64,000 nucleotides of DNA from Pseudomonas salomonii (GTDB taxonomy: Bacteria > Pseudomonadota > Gammaproteobacteria > Pseudomonadales > Pseudomonadaceae). The translations under genes were made by a program, and so were the position numbers. The stretch lies in NCBI RefSeq assembly GCF_900107155.1, contig NZ_FNOX01000007.1, positions 54,108 through 118,107 on the forward strand, given 5' to 3'. Shown piece after piece: positions 55,801 through 64,000 of this stretch (position 1 is the stretch's first letter; each line of letters begins with the position of its first letter). The notes below the pieces were generated by a model. That model was not told where the DNA came from and did not search any database. It was given only the letters and a program-made list of their open reading frames with translations.

Positions 55801-56184
55801 CTTGCCGTCGAACGCATCCGGGACGAGACTGGAGGCAGGCGTTAATTGAAACGATATTTGACGATTGAGCAATATCGTCTCAGCGAGCGTCTACAGTTGC
55901 ACTGATAGAGCATGAATGCACCAAAGTCGGGTGATGCGGTCATAGCCCAGACTATCCATTAAAAAAGGGGGGTATTCGGATTGTGTATCAGCAAACCCTA
56001 CGACGATGCCCAAAGGCAGCAGGTCTTGGGCGCAATTGAACAGGTCCGGGTAAATTTGGGTGCCGCTGCCGGGGCACTTTTTGCCGCTCGCGCTAGTCTT
56101 AGCGTGGATCGCTGTGACGCAAGTCACCGCACCTGTCTACGCTATCCTTGTGCGAGACTCACGCAGGAATCCAGCGCAATATGA
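55801..56184 (+). pseudogene. algZ: Decayed 3' remnant of the sensor kinase gene algZ (fimS)
   Basis: Between argH and algR, where the AlgZ/FimS kinase of about 360 residues is expected, only fragments remain. Fragment 1 (55849-55902) encodes KRYLTIEQYRLSERLQLH, the LytS-type segment that follows the phosphoacceptor helix. The frame just before it (LAVERIRDETGG) is also kinase-like and is interrupted by a stop. Fragment 2 (55981-56184) encodes the ATPase end starting CISKPYDDAQRQQV and closing TCLRYPCARLTQESSAI. Its TGA overlaps the algR ATG (ATGA), the original coupling. The N-terminal membrane part, phosphoacceptor motif and most of the ATP site are missing. Confidence 0.8.
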
Positions 56185-56927
56185 ATGTCCTGATCGTTGA
56201 TGACGAACCCCAAGCCCGCGAGCGACTGAGCCGTTTGGTCAGTGAACTCGAGGGTTATACAGTCCTTGAACCGAGCGCCACCAATGGCGAAGAGGCGTTG
56301 GCGCTGATCGACAGCCTCAAGCCGGACGTGGTGTTGCTCGATATCCGCTTGCCGGGCCTTGATGGCCTGCAGGTCGCCGCCCGTTTGAGTGAGCGAGAGT
56401 CGCCACCTGCCGTGGTGTTGTGCGCCGCACAAGAAGAGTTTTCCACCGAGACCCTGGAAGCCAGCGGTGTCAGCTTTATCGTCAAGCCGGTGACGGGTGA
56501 AGCATTGCTCAAGGCGCTCAAGAAGGCCGAGCGCCCGAACCGCGTGCAACTCGCTGCGCTGACCCAGCCGGCTGCCCAAAGTGGCAACGGGCCGCGCAGC
56601 CATATCAGCGCGCGGACCCGCAAGGGCATCGAACTGATCCCGTTGGGCCAGGTGGTCTACTTTATTGCCGATCACAAGTACGTGACCCTGCGACACGAGG
56701 CCGGCGAAGTCCTGCTCGACGAGCCGCTCAAGGCCCTTGAAGATGAATTCGGCGACCGCTTCGTACGCATCCACCGCAACGCACTGGTGGCCCGCGAGCG
56801 AATAGAACGCCTGCAGCGCACGCCTTTGGGGCACTTCCAGCTGTTCCTCAAAGGGCTTAACGGCGATGCCTTGATCGTCAGCCGACGCCATGTCGCCGGC
56901 GTGCGCAAGATGATGCAGCAGCTTTAG
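56181..56927 (+). CDS. algR: LytTR response regulator AlgR
   Basis: A 248-residue regulator of alginate, twitching, rhamnolipid and virulence genes in Pseudomonas. The receiver domain (MNVLIVDDEPQARERLSRLV) keeps the acidic pair Asp7-Asp8, the phosphoacceptor Asp54 (VVLLDIRLPGLDG) and the Lys in FIVKPV. The LytTR DNA-binding domain (about 145-248) contains YFIADHKYVTLRHEAG and FVRIHRNALVARERIERL. The start is ATG 56181, which overlaps the stop of the algZ remnant. Its cognate kinase gene is degraded here, yet AlgR looks fully intact. Confidence 0.95.
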   Translation: MNVLIVDDEPQARERLSRLVSELEGYTVLEPSATNGEEALALIDSLKPDVVLLDIRLPGLDGLQVAARLSERESPPAVVLCAAQEEFSTETLEASGVSFIVKPVTGEALLKALKKAERPNRVQLAALTQPAAQSGNGPRSHISARTRKGIELIPLGQVVYFIADHKYVTLRHEAGEVLLDEPLKALEDEFGDRFVRIHRNALVARERIERLQRTPLGHFQLFLKGLNGDALIVSRRHVAGVRKMMQQL

Positions 56928-57066
56928 CCCAAGGGCTGTAGCGAGGCCTGCATTCCTTTATCCCGGTGCGATGTGGCCAGGGAGGCCCCGCACTTGCTGA
57001 TTCAAATCAAAGCGTGTTTGCCTGAGCTGTTATTATCTGCCGTATCTATTCAGTACGGATTGATCC

Positions 57067-58008
57067 ATGTCCTCTCGCGAAATCCGCATCGCCACCCGTA
57101 AAAGCGCCCTGGCCTTGTGGCAGGCCGAATACGTCAAAGCGCGCCTTGAACAGGCCCACCCAGGCCTCAAAGTGTCCCTGGTGCCCATGGTCAGTCGCGG
57201 CGACAAGCTGCTCGACTCGCCGCTGTCGAAGATCGGCGGCAAGGGCTTGTTCGTCAAGGAGCTGGAAACCGCGCTGCTGGAAAACCAAGCCGACATCGCC
57301 GTGCACTCGATGAAAGACGTGCCCATGGACTTCCCTGAAGGCCTGGGCCTTTTTTGCATCTGCGAGCGCGAAGACCCGCGTGATGCGTTTGTTTCCAACA
57401 CCTACGCGTCCCTGGATGACCTGCCGCTGGGCAGCATCGTCGGCACCTCCAGCCTGCGTCGTCAGGCCCAATTGCTGACCCGTCGCCCGGACCTGCAGAT
57501 TCGTTTTTTGCGCGGCAACGTCAACACCCGCCTGGCCAAGCTGGATGCCGGCGAATATGACGCGATCATCCTTGCGGCTGCCGGCCTGATCCGCCTGGGT
57601 TTTGAAGACCGTATTACGTCGGCCATCAGCGTTGAAGACAGCTTGCCCGCCGGCGGGCAGGGCGCAGTCGGCATTGAATGCCGCACCGCCGACAGCGAAA
57701 TACATGCTTTGCTCAAACCCCTCGACCACCACGACACCGAAGTGCGTGTCACTGCTGAACGTGCCCTCAACAAGCACCTCAACGGTGGCTGCCAGGTGCC
57801 GATTGCCTGCTACGCGGTGCTTGAAGGTGAAAACCTCTGGCTGCGTGGCTTGGTCGGTGATCCGGACGGTGGCACGCTGCTCACCGCCGAGGTGCGTGGG
57901 CCTCAGCGTGACGCGACGGCCTTGGGCATCCTGGTCGCAGAGGAGCTGCTGGGCAAGGGCGCCGGCGCCATTCTGGAAAAAGTCTATGGCGAGGCCGGCC
58001 CACAGTGA
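57067..58008 (+). CDS. hemC: Porphobilinogen deaminase (hydroxymethylbilane synthase)
   Basis: Polymerises four porphobilinogens into hydroxymethylbilane, 313 aa. The dipyrromethane cofactor Cys is in [13 protein letters not shown] (about 242), and the substrate-binding residues are in [18 protein letters not shown] and [20 protein letters not shown]. It starts hemCDXY: its stop overlaps the hemD GTG by 4 nt. Directly downstream of algR, as in P. aeruginosa. Confidence 0.97.
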   Translation: MSSREIRIATRKSALALWQAEYVKARLEQAHPGLKVSLVPMVSRGDKLLDSPLSKIGGKGLFVKELETALLENQADIAVHSMKDVPMDFPEGLGLFCICEREDPRDAFVSNTYASLDDLPLGSIVGTSSLRRQAQLLTRRPDLQIRFLRGNVNTRLAKLDAGEYDAIILAAAGLIRLGFEDRITSAISVEDSLPAGGQGAVGIECRTADSEIHALLKPLDHHDTEVRVTAERALNKHLNGGCQVPIACYAVLEGENLWLRGLVGDPDGGTLLTAEVRGPQRDATALGILVAEELLGKGAGAILEKVYGEAGPQ

Positions 58009-58754
58009 CGGATTGGCGCGTGCTGCTGACGCGGCCCGCCGAAGAGTCGGCGGCCGTGGCTGCGTTGTTGGCCGAAGCCGGTATTTTCAGCAGCAGCTTG
58101 CCGTTGCTGGATACCGAAGCCTTGCCCGTCACGCCCGAGCAACAGGCAGTTTTTGCTGAGCTGGGCCGCTATAGCGCGGTGATTGTGGTGAGCAAGCCGG
58201 CGGCACGCCTGGCTGTGCAGCAGTTGCAGCAGCCCTGGCCATCGTTGCCGTGGTTCAGCGTGGGCGCTGCCACCGCGCAGGTTCTGGCCGATCACGGTCT
58301 CACCGTTCACTATCCGCAAACCGGCGACGACAGCGAAGCCTTGCTTCAATTGCCGGCCTTGCGCGAGGCTGTCGCACGGCCCGGTGCGCGGGTGTTGATC
58401 CTGCGTGGCGAGGGCGGCCGGGAGTTGCTGGCTGAGCGTTTGCGTGAGCAAGGTGCTAGTGTCGATTATCTGGAGTTGTATCGGCGTTTCCTCCCGGCCT
58501 ACGCTGCCGGGGTGCTGATGCAACGCATCCAGTTGGAACGCTTGAACGGCCTGGTGGTCAGCAGTGGGCAGGGTTTTTTACACCTGCAAGCCCTGGCCGG
58601 CCCCGATTGGCCGAAGGTGGCGCAGCTGCCGTTGTTCGTGCCCAGCCCTCGCGTGTCTGACATGGCGCGGGCCGCTGGTGCAGAAAAAGTTGTGGATTGT
58701 CGCGGCGCGAGTGCCGCGGCTTTGTTAGTGGCGTTGCGCAGCGCTGCCTCTTAA
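58005..58754 (+). CDS. hemD: Uroporphyrinogen-III synthase
   Basis: Cyclises hydroxymethylbilane with inversion of ring D, 249 aa. The family is poorly conserved in sequence, but [20 protein letters not shown] near the N-terminus, [14 protein letters not shown], and [20 protein letters not shown] match HemD. The start is GTG 58005, overlapping the hemC stop (GTGA), so translation is coupled. Confidence 0.93.
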   Translation: MTDWRVLLTRPAEESAAVAALLAEAGIFSSSLPLLDTEALPVTPEQQAVFAELGRYSAVIVVSKPAARLAVQQLQQPWPSLPWFSVGAATAQVLADHGLTVHYPQTGDDSEALLQLPALREAVARPGARVLILRGEGGRELLAERLREQGASVDYLELYRRFLPAYAAGVLMQRIQLERLNGLVVSSGQGFLHLQALAGPDWPKVAQLPLFVPSPRVSDMARAAGAEKVVDCRGASAAALLVALRSAAS

Positions 58755-58795
58755 GGCATGCGGCGCCCACTCTCTGATACGCAAAGGACGGATAC

Positions 58796-59911
58796 GTGAG
58801 CGAAACAGCCTTGCCTAAAGATGAAACCCAACCCGCACTTGATGCGCCGGTTGAGTCACAGGTCGCCGCGCCACGCCGTGGCAATGGCCTGGCGGTTGTG
58901 GCCCTGTTGCTCGGTGCTGCAGGCGTTGCCGCCGGCGGTTGGGGGATCTGGCAGGTCCGTGCCCTGCAAGCCAGCAGCCAGCAACAGCTGGGCCAGGTGC
59001 AGACCCTTGATGATCAATCCCAATCCCTCAAGCAAAGTCAGCAACAACTGGCGGCGCGCCTGGCGCAGTTGCCTGGGGCGGACGAGCTTGAGGAGCGCCG
59101 CCGGCTGGTCGCCCAATTGCAGGGTGACCAGCAGCGCCTGAGCCAACGCCTGGAAACCGTGCTGGGCGCCAGCCGCAAAGACTGGCGCCTGGCCGAAGCT
59201 GAACACCTGATCCGCCTGGCCAGCTTGCGTCTGTCTGCCTTGCAGGACATCAACAGCGCCCAGTCACTGGTGCAGGGTGCCGACGAAATTCTGCGTGAAC
59301 AAAGTGACCCAGGCGCCTACGCCGCCCGTGAGCAGTTGGCCAAGAGCCTTGCCGCGCTGCGCAGTACCGAGCAACCCGACCGCACCGGCCTGTACCTGCA
59401 ACTGGCCGCACTGCGTGATCAGGTCGTGGCGCTTGCGGCTATCGCACCGGAGTATCAGCTCACCGAACCTGCTGCCGAAGGGCGCTCGACCACCGATACG
59501 GAAAATCGCCTGAAGCAGTGGTGGGAGCAGATCTCTCGCTACTTCCGTATCGACTTCAACCCTGATGACAACATTCGTCCATTGCTCGCCGGCCAAGGCC
59601 TGAATCAGGTGCGCCTGGCATTGAGCCTGGCGCTGGAACAGGCGCAGTGGGCCGCGCTTAACGGCGAATCGGCGGTGTACAGCCGCTCGCTGGGTGAGGC
59701 GCGCAGCGTGCTGCAGGACAACTTCAACCAGGACAATCCGCAGAGCAAGGCGATGCTGGCGCGCATTGCCGAGCTCGAGCCCAAGGCTGTCTCGGTGGTG
59801 ACGCCGGACCTGGCCACCAGCCTGGCCGCAGTGCAGGCCTACCTTGAGCGCCGTCATCTGTCTGCCGATGAAGCCAAGGCGTCGGCGGGCACGCCGGCGA
59901 CCCAGGAGTAG
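58796..59911 (+). CDS. hemX: HemX, inner-membrane protein of the heme gene cluster
   Basis: A 371-residue protein of the HemX family (often labelled uroporphyrinogen-III C-methyltransferase, although it lacks that enzyme's catalytic domain). It has a short cytosolic N-terminus, one transmembrane helix (about 31-52), then a long periplasmic helical domain with coiled-coil sequence (LGQVQTLDDQSQSLKQSQQQ). The conserved DWRLAEAEHLIRLASLRL follows. The start is GTG 58796 after AAGGA. Role in heme synthesis unproven. Confidence 0.88.
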   Translation: MSETALPKDETQPALDAPVESQVAAPRRGNGLAVVALLLGAAGVAAGGWGIWQVRALQASSQQQLGQVQTLDDQSQSLKQSQQQLAARLAQLPGADELEERRRLVAQLQGDQQRLSQRLETVLGASRKDWRLAEAEHLIRLASLRLSALQDINSAQSLVQGADEILREQSDPGAYAAREQLAKSLAALRSTEQPDRTGLYLQLAALRDQVVALAAIAPEYQLTEPAAEGRSTTDTENRLKQWWEQISRYFRIDFNPDDNIRPLLAGQGLNQVRLALSLALEQAQWAALNGESAVYSRSLGEARSVLQDNFNQDNPQSKAMLARIAELEPKAVSVVTPDLATSLAAVQAYLERRHLSADEAKASAGTPATQE

Positions 59912-59916
59912 AGCCG

Positions 59917-61158
59917 ATGAAGCGTTTCTATGTGATCCTGGTGCTGGCGATTGCGATCGCCCTGGCACTGGGCGTGGGTATTTCGAAACACACCGGCTAC
60001 GTGCTGATTACCTACCCCCATCTGCTGCATTACGAGTCAAGCCTGTGGGCCACGTTGGTGGCGCTGTTCGCCGTCGTTCTGGTGATCTACCTGCTGCGTG
60101 TGCTGCTCAGCTTGCTCACCACCTCGGGTGGCGTAGTCAACCCATGGTCGCGGCGTAACCGCAGCCGCCGTGTGCAAATAGCTATCGAGCAAGGCCAGAT
60201 GGACCTCGCCGAAGGCCGCTGGGCCAGCGCCGAACGGCACCTGCACCGCGCTGCTGAAGCCGAGCGCCAGCCGCTGCTGTACTACCTTGGCGCCGCACGG
60301 GCTGCCAACGAACAGGGCCGCTATGTGGAGTCCGACGGTTTGCTGGAGCGTGCCCTGGAACGCCAGCCACAGGCGGAACTGGCTGTGGCCCTGAGTCATG
60401 CGCAACTGCAGATGGACCGTGGCGACACTGAAGGTGCGCTGGTGACGTTGCAGGCCATGTACGAGCGTCATCCGCATAACGCGCAGGTCTTGCGCCAATT
60501 GCAGCGTCTGCATCAGCAGCGGGGCGATTGGCCGTCGGTGATTCGCTTGTTACCCGAACTGCGCAAGGACAAAGTGCTTCCCGCCGCTGAGCTGGCCGAA
60601 CTTGAGCGCCGTGCCTGGGGCGAAAACCTGGGGCTGGCGGTCGAGCGTGAACAGCTGGGCGAAGCCGGGTTGCAGTCTTTGGAGCGAGCGTGGGAGCAAC
60701 TGACCTCCGCCCAGCGCCAAGAACCGCAACTGGTGTTGGCTTACGCTGAACAACTGCGTCGGCTGGGTGCTGACGCCAAGGCCGAAGAAGTGCTGCGTGG
60801 CGCCATCAAGCGCGGCTATGACAGCCATCTGATTCGGCTTTACGGTTTGTTGCGTGGCAGTGACCCAGGTCGACAGCTCAAATTCGCTGAAGGCTGGCTC
60901 AAAGACCATCCAGGGGATGCCAGCCTGTTGCTGACGCTGGGTCGCCTGTGTCTGCAAAACAGCCTGTGGGGCAAAGCGCGCGACTATCTGGAAAGCAGCC
61001 TGCAAGTGCAGCGTAATCCCGAAGCCTGTGCTGAGCTGGCGCGCTTGCTGGCCCAGTTGGGCGATACCGAGCGCAGCAACCAGTTGTTCCAGGAAGGCCT
61101 GGGGCTTCTGGACAGCCGCTTGCTGGCATCACCGTTGCCGGTGCCTGCGCGAGTGTAG
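59917..61158 (+). CDS. hemY: HemY, TPR protein of the heme gene cluster
   Basis: A 413-residue inner-membrane protein. Two N-terminal transmembrane helices (about 3-20 and 40-64) precede TPR-like repeats (AIEQGQMDLAEGRWASAERH, LLERALERQPQAELAVALSH, LERRAWGENLGLAVEREQLG). It follows hemX by 5 nt. This HemY is not the Bacillus protoporphyrinogen oxidase of that name. It probably scaffolds the late heme pathway, but evidence is limited. Confidence 0.9.
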   Translation: MKRFYVILVLAIAIALALGVGISKHTGYVLITYPHLLHYESSLWATLVALFAVVLVIYLLRVLLSLLTTSGGVVNPWSRRNRSRRVQIAIEQGQMDLAEGRWASAERHLHRAAEAERQPLLYYLGAARAANEQGRYVESDGLLERALERQPQAELAVALSHAQLQMDRGDTEGALVTLQAMYERHPHNAQVLRQLQRLHQQRGDWPSVIRLLPELRKDKVLPAAELAELERRAWGENLGLAVEREQLGEAGLQSLERAWEQLTSAQRQEPQLVLAYAEQLRRLGADAKAEEVLRGAIKRGYDSHLIRLYGLLRGSDPGRQLKFAEGWLKDHPGDASLLLTLGRLCLQNSLWGKARDYLESSLQVQRNPEACAELARLLAQLGDTERSNQLFQEGLGLLDSRLLASPLPVPARV

Positions 61159-61170
61159 GAATGAAAGCCA

Positions 61171-61207
61171 AGGTTGGCCGGACCTTTCTGAGGGCCAACC
61201 TTTCTTT
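61171..61207 (+). terminator. Intrinsic terminator of the hem cluster
   Basis: Stem AGGTTGGCC/GGCCAACCT with a 13-nt loop and TTTCTTT tail, 12 nt after the hemY stop. Confidence 0.75.
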
Positions 61208-61389
61208 ATCGCGTAAACCCTGGGCGCTAAAGCGCTACGTAGCAAATTCCTACTGCCAACTGCTTGAAGTCATCCAGGTTCTGACGGCATATCCCCAGGC
61301 GGTTGCGGAATAGTCTGCTCTAACGCGTATTGAAAGGAGTCAGGCCTTTACTCTACCGTAAGGGTCTATCTCCTGCGGTACGGATAACA

Positions 61390-61911
61390 ATGTCTTTGGC
61401 CCCTTCACGCTCTCTGTTTCTCCTGGCGTTCTTGGCTGGTTCGCTGACGTTGGGTGCGTCTTTTTATCTTGAATTCGGCGCACTCTTGCGTCCCTGCTTC
61501 CTGTGCCAGGTGCAGCGCATCTTTTTGGCAGCCTTTACGCTGATCAACCTGGTAGCGACCCTACACAACCCGAAACGCTCCGGGGTCTACCTGTACGGGT
61601 TGGCCAGTATGGGCTGCGCGTTGCTTGGGGCTATCACTGCAGTACGCCAAGTGCTGCTACAAAATGCCGCGCCGGAGCAGGTCAACGAGTGCTGGCCCAG
61701 CCTTCACTACATGATTGAAAACCTGTCGTTATGGCAAGCACTGCAACTGAGTGTAAAAGGCACCGTGGACTGCGTGGAACTCAACTGGACACTGTTTGAC
61801 CTGAGCCTGCCCGAATGGAGTCTGCTGTTCTTTTTGGCGATGCTGGTGCTCGGCATCATGCAGTTTTCTCGATTGTTGGCGGGCCGCCGTTTGCACCCTG
61901 CGAAGTACTGA
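61390..61911 (+). CDS. dsbB: Disulfide bond formation protein B
   Basis: A 173-residue quinone-linked membrane oxidase that re-oxidises DsbA. It has four transmembrane helices (about 9-29, 40-58, 68-86, 140-158). The first periplasmic pair is CFLC (Cys36, Cys39) and the second pair lies in NECWPSLHYM and GTVDCVELNW. ATG 61390 fits the family start; an in-frame TTG at 61330 would extend it by 20 residues with no similarity. Matches the dsbH position of PAO1, one of two DsbB paralogues there. Confidence 0.92.
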   Translation: MSLAPSRSLFLLAFLAGSLTLGASFYLEFGALLRPCFLCQVQRIFLAAFTLINLVATLHNPKRSGVYLYGLASMGCALLGAITAVRQVLLQNAAPEQVNECWPSLHYMIENLSLWQALQLSVKGTVDCVELNWTLFDLSLPEWSLLFFLAMLVLGIMQFSRLLAGRRLHPAKY

Positions 61912-61988
61912 AAATTCGCCGTAACGTGTAGGACGGGATTAAACACTTGTATGAACTTTCTCTCCTGCGTACCTTGAAGCCATAGTCA

Positions 61989-62010
61989 TGCGGGCATAAT
62001 CTGGCCCGCA
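61989..62010. other. Perfect hairpin between dsbB and algQ
   Basis: TGCGGGC/GCCCGCA with an 8-nt loop containing CATAATCT, 110 nt before algQ. No T-run. It may be part of the algQ promoter or a 3' stem of dsbB. Nothing else is evident in the 208-nt gap. Confidence 0.4.
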
Positions 62011-62120
62011 CGCGTTATCGAAACCGTTTGTGACATGCGGCCTTGTCCGGCTCCCGCCTCAATGTTTGAGGTGTTACGCGGGCACAGGCGGCAGCGCCCC
62101 TATAGGGAAGAGAGATCACC

Positions 62121-62579
62121 ATGCTGGAAAGTTGTCAGAATGCTCAGGAACGCTGGGGTGGAGTGCACAAGCTGATCGACAGCTGGTTGAAGGCACGTCA
62201 CGAACTGGTTCGAGCCTTTGATGCTCTTGGCGCCAAGCCCGAGGCACTGGCTGAGAATCGCGAACCGCTGCAGGATTTCTGCGGTGTCTTGGTGGACTAC
62301 GTGTCGGCCGGCCATTTTGGTGTCTACGAGCAACTGACCAAAGAAGCGGAAGCTTTTGATGATCAGCGTGGCCTTGACCTGGCAGAGACGATCTACCCGC
62401 GCATTGATGTGATCACCGAGAAGCTGCTGGCCTTCACCGATCTGTGTGATGCTGGTAATTGTGTTGCTGAAAAATTCAAAGAATTGGGCGCGCTGTTGCA
62501 TGAGCGCTTCGAGTTGGAAGATTGCCTGATCGAAGTGCTGCACAACGCTCACAAGGAAGAGTCAGCCGCCCAGGCTTGA
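62121..62579 (+). CDS. algQ: AlgQ/Rsd-family anti-sigma70 protein
   Basis: A 152-residue all-helical protein that binds sigma70 region 4 and influences alginate, pyoverdine and ppGpp-related expression in Pseudomonas. It starts [20 protein letters not shown] and contains the conserved [20 protein letters not shown] segment and [15 protein letters not shown]-terminus. It ends at a strong terminator shared with the convergent FKBP gene. Confidence 0.95.
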   Translation: MLESCQNAQERWGGVHKLIDSWLKARHELVRAFDALGAKPEALAENREPLQDFCGVLVDYVSAGHFGVYEQLTKEAEAFDDQRGLDLAETIYPRIDVITEKLLAFTDLCDAGNCVAEKFKELGALLHERFELEDCLIEVLHNAHKEESAAQA

Positions 62580-62596
62580 TCCTCGAAGTGAGATAA

Positions 62597-62628
62597 AAAA
62601 AACGGTGCGCATGGCGCACCGTTTTTTA
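62597..62628. terminator. Bidirectional terminator between algQ and FKBP gene
   Basis: AAAAAACGGTGCGC/GCGCACCGTTTTTT stem with a 3-nt ATG loop, A/T runs on both sides. Confidence 0.92.
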
Positions 62629-62633
62629 TTGGG

Positions 62634-63311
62634 TCAGTGGCGAGTGCCGAGCAATTCGATCTCGAACACCAGTGGCGTATATGGCGGGATCAACTCGCCT
62701 GCACCGTCGGCGCCATAGGCCTGGGCAGAGGGAATGACCAAGCGCCATTTCGCGCCCACCGGCATCTGCTGCAGCGCGCTGCTCCAGCCGCTGATCACAC
62801 TGTCCAGGCGAAACCATTGGGGCTGTGTGCTCTTGTCGAAGACTGTCCCATCGGGCAGCCGTCCAACGTAATTTACGTGCACCTCATCACTGGCCAGCGG
62901 TTTGCTGCCGTTGCCGGGCGCCAGCTCGGTGAGCAGGATGCCATCTGCCAGTTCACGCACGCCGCTGACGGCTTTTTCCTTGGCTAAGAATTGCTGTTCG
63001 GCAGCGAGGGCTTTTTCGCTTTGTGGAGCCTCGGCGTCGGCAGCGTTTTGTGCTTCGTGTTCGGCGAGGATCTGTTCGATGCGTGCATTATCCAGTGCCA
63101 ATGGCTTGCCCTGGTAGGCTTGCTTGAGGCCATCGAGCAGGGCTTGGATCTGCAGGTCGGGAACCTGCTGGCGCAGGCGCTCGCCAAGGCTTGCACCCAA
63201 GCTGTAGGCAAGGTCGTGTGGGTCTTGGGCAGTGGTTTTTGACGGTGATTGCTCGCCTGCATTGGCCACGCCAATCGCCAAGCCAAGCACTAAAAAAAGA
63301 TAACGCGACAT
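62634..63311 (-). CDS. FKBP-type peptidyl-prolyl isomerase, periplasmic (FkpA/Mip-like)
   Basis: A 225-residue exported chaperone-isomerase. The signal peptide MSRYLFLVLGLAIGVANA is followed by a helical dimerisation region (LAYSLGASLGERLRQQVPDL, ARIEQILAEHEAQNAADAEA) and an FKBP domain (HVNYVGRLPDGTVFDKST, ISGWSSALQQMPVGAKWRLV, YGADGAGELIPPYTPLVFEI). GGGAG precedes ATG 63311, so the upstream frame is rejected. Divergent from algP, as in PAO1. Confidence 0.93.
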   Translation of the reverse strand: MSRYLFLVLGLAIGVANAGEQSPSKTTAQDPHDLAYSLGASLGERLRQQVPDLQIQALLDGLKQAYQGKPLALDNARIEQILAEHEAQNAADAEAPQSEKALAAEQQFLAKEKAVSGVRELADGILLTELAPGNGSKPLASDEVHVNYVGRLPDGTVFDKSTQPQWFRLDSVISGWSSALQQMPVGAKWRLVIPSAQAYGADGAGELIPPYTPLVFEIELLGTRH

Positions 63312-63503
63312 GCTGCTTCTCCCGCCGAAAGTGCGACGGATTATGCCAGTGTGAGTGGGCAAAAAGTGGCGCCGTTTTTTGTTATATCGATAAGAATTTA
63401 TTCACGGTGCAACGCAAGGCAAACGATACTGTCAACATGCCCTAGCGGCGGTAAGAGCAGAGGGCTAGTATGAGCCGCACCCACGTCAGCCAGGAGGTAA
63501 ACC

Positions 63504-64000
63504 ATGTCGGCCAAACAGAAGCCTGTTAATACCCCGTTGCATTTACTCCAACAACTTTCGGGCAGTTTGCTCGAACATCTGGAAAGCGCATGTTCCCAAG
63601 CGTTGGCCGATGCAGAAAAACTGCTCGCCAAACTGGAAAAACAACGCGGTAAAGCGCAAGAAAAGCTGCACAAATCCCGTACCAAACTGCAAGACGCCGC
63701 GACTGCCGGCAAAGCCAAGGCACAAGCCAAAGCCAAAGACGCCGTCAAAGAACTTGAGGACCTGCTGGACGCCCTCAAGGATCGCCAAGCTGAAACCCGC
63801 ACTTACATTTCTCAACTCAAAAAAGATGCTCAGGAAAGCCTGAAACTGGCCCAGGGCGTTGGTCGAGTGAAAGAAGCGGTGGCTAAAGTATTGGGCGCTC
63901 GTACACCGGCAAAAGCTGCCGCATCGAAAGCTCCAGCCAAGGCAGCGGCCAAGCCAGCTGCTAAAACCGCTGCTGCGAAACCAGCCGCCAAGCCAGCTGC
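63504..64000 (+). CDS. algP: AlgP histone H1-like protein, N-terminal part (cut by window edge)
   Basis: 165 codons are visible. A helical, coiled-coil N-terminal domain (MSAKQKPVNTPLHLLQQLSG, LAKLEKQRGKAQEKLHKSR, LEDLLDALKDRQAETRTYIS) is followed from about residue 132 by a Lys/Pro/Ala repeat tail (KAAAKPAAKTAAAKPAAKPA) that continues past the window. Such tails bind DNA like eukaryotic H1. AGGAGG precedes ATG 63504. The repeat part is expected to vary in length among strains. Confidence 0.93.
   Translation, partial: MSAKQKPVNTPLHLLQQLSGSLLEHLESACSQALADAEKLLAKLEKQRGKAQEKLHKSRTKLQDAATAGKAKAQAKAKDAVKELEDLLDALKDRQAETRTYISQLKKDAQESLKLAQGVGRVKEAVAKVLGARTPAKAAASKAPAKAAAKPAAKTAAAKPAAKPA

Overview
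The window is a continuous stretch of chromosome from a Pseudomonas of the P. fluorescens complex. The evidence is gene content and order. From memory it follows the P. aeruginosa PAO1 segment from spoT-rpoZ-gmk through rph-crc-pyrE, argB-algC-dut-coaBC-radC, rpmBG, kauB, dadA/dadX, rep, glnK-amtB, xerC-dapF-lysA, cyaA, argH, algR and hemCDXY to algQ-algP. GC-rich third codon positions and Pseudomonas-specific genes (crc, sutA, algQ, algP) agree. I see no rRNA, tRNA, CRISPR array, prophage or insertion sequence. Most of the window is core chromosome.

Layout. 1-10,760: stringent response, RNA and nucleotide metabolism, and precursor synthesis (spoT partial, rpoZ, gmk, yicC, rph, a DUF4870 membrane protein, crc, pyrE, argB, algC, dut, coaBC, radC). 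10,788-16,697: an orphan peptide-type binding protein, ribosomal proteins L28 and L33, a cupin, the polyamine aldehyde dehydrogenase kauB and an MFS transporter. 16,825-22,652: a phospholipase-D-like lipoprotein, a MocR regulator, a DUF1127 protein, an FAD amine oxidoreductase and a YkgJ protein. 22,164-26,256: D-alanine catabolism (dadR, dadA, a RidA protein, dadX) and the polyamine regulator pauR. 26,426-38,273: cytochrome c5, an acetyl-CoA hydrolase/transferase-like protein, xpt, rep, a GGDEF/EAL protein, a MATE pump, a LysR regulator and a chemoreceptor. 38,425-43,608: comM, ubiK, glnK-amtB, yjbQ and sutA. 43,794-48,382: a tight minus-strand operon lptM-lysA-dapF-DUF484-xerC-HAD. 48,622-54,147: cyaY, rnk, cyaA, two small proteins and a GST. 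54,283-64,000: argH, a decayed algZ, algR, hemCDXY, dsbB, algQ, an FKBP and algP (cut by the window end).

How the genes connect. Polyamine and D-amino-acid catabolism dominate 13-26 kb: kauB, the FAD oxidoreductase and pauR belong to one regulon, and two PuuR/PauR-like operator sequences lie between the cupin gene and kauB. Nitrogen control is visible in front of glnK-amtB, where a sigma54 promoter is preceded by two NtrC-type sites at classic enhancer spacing.

The most notable points are these. (1) The AlgR partner kinase gene algZ/fimS is present only as a 3' remnant, with its ATGA junction to algR kept. (2) Eight REPIN-type palindromes in two sequence classes sit mostly between convergent genes, and the terminator next to xpt appears to be a collapsed copy. 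(3) There are probable regulatory leaders before rnk, rpmB and glnK. I did not find a clearly new multi-gene system.
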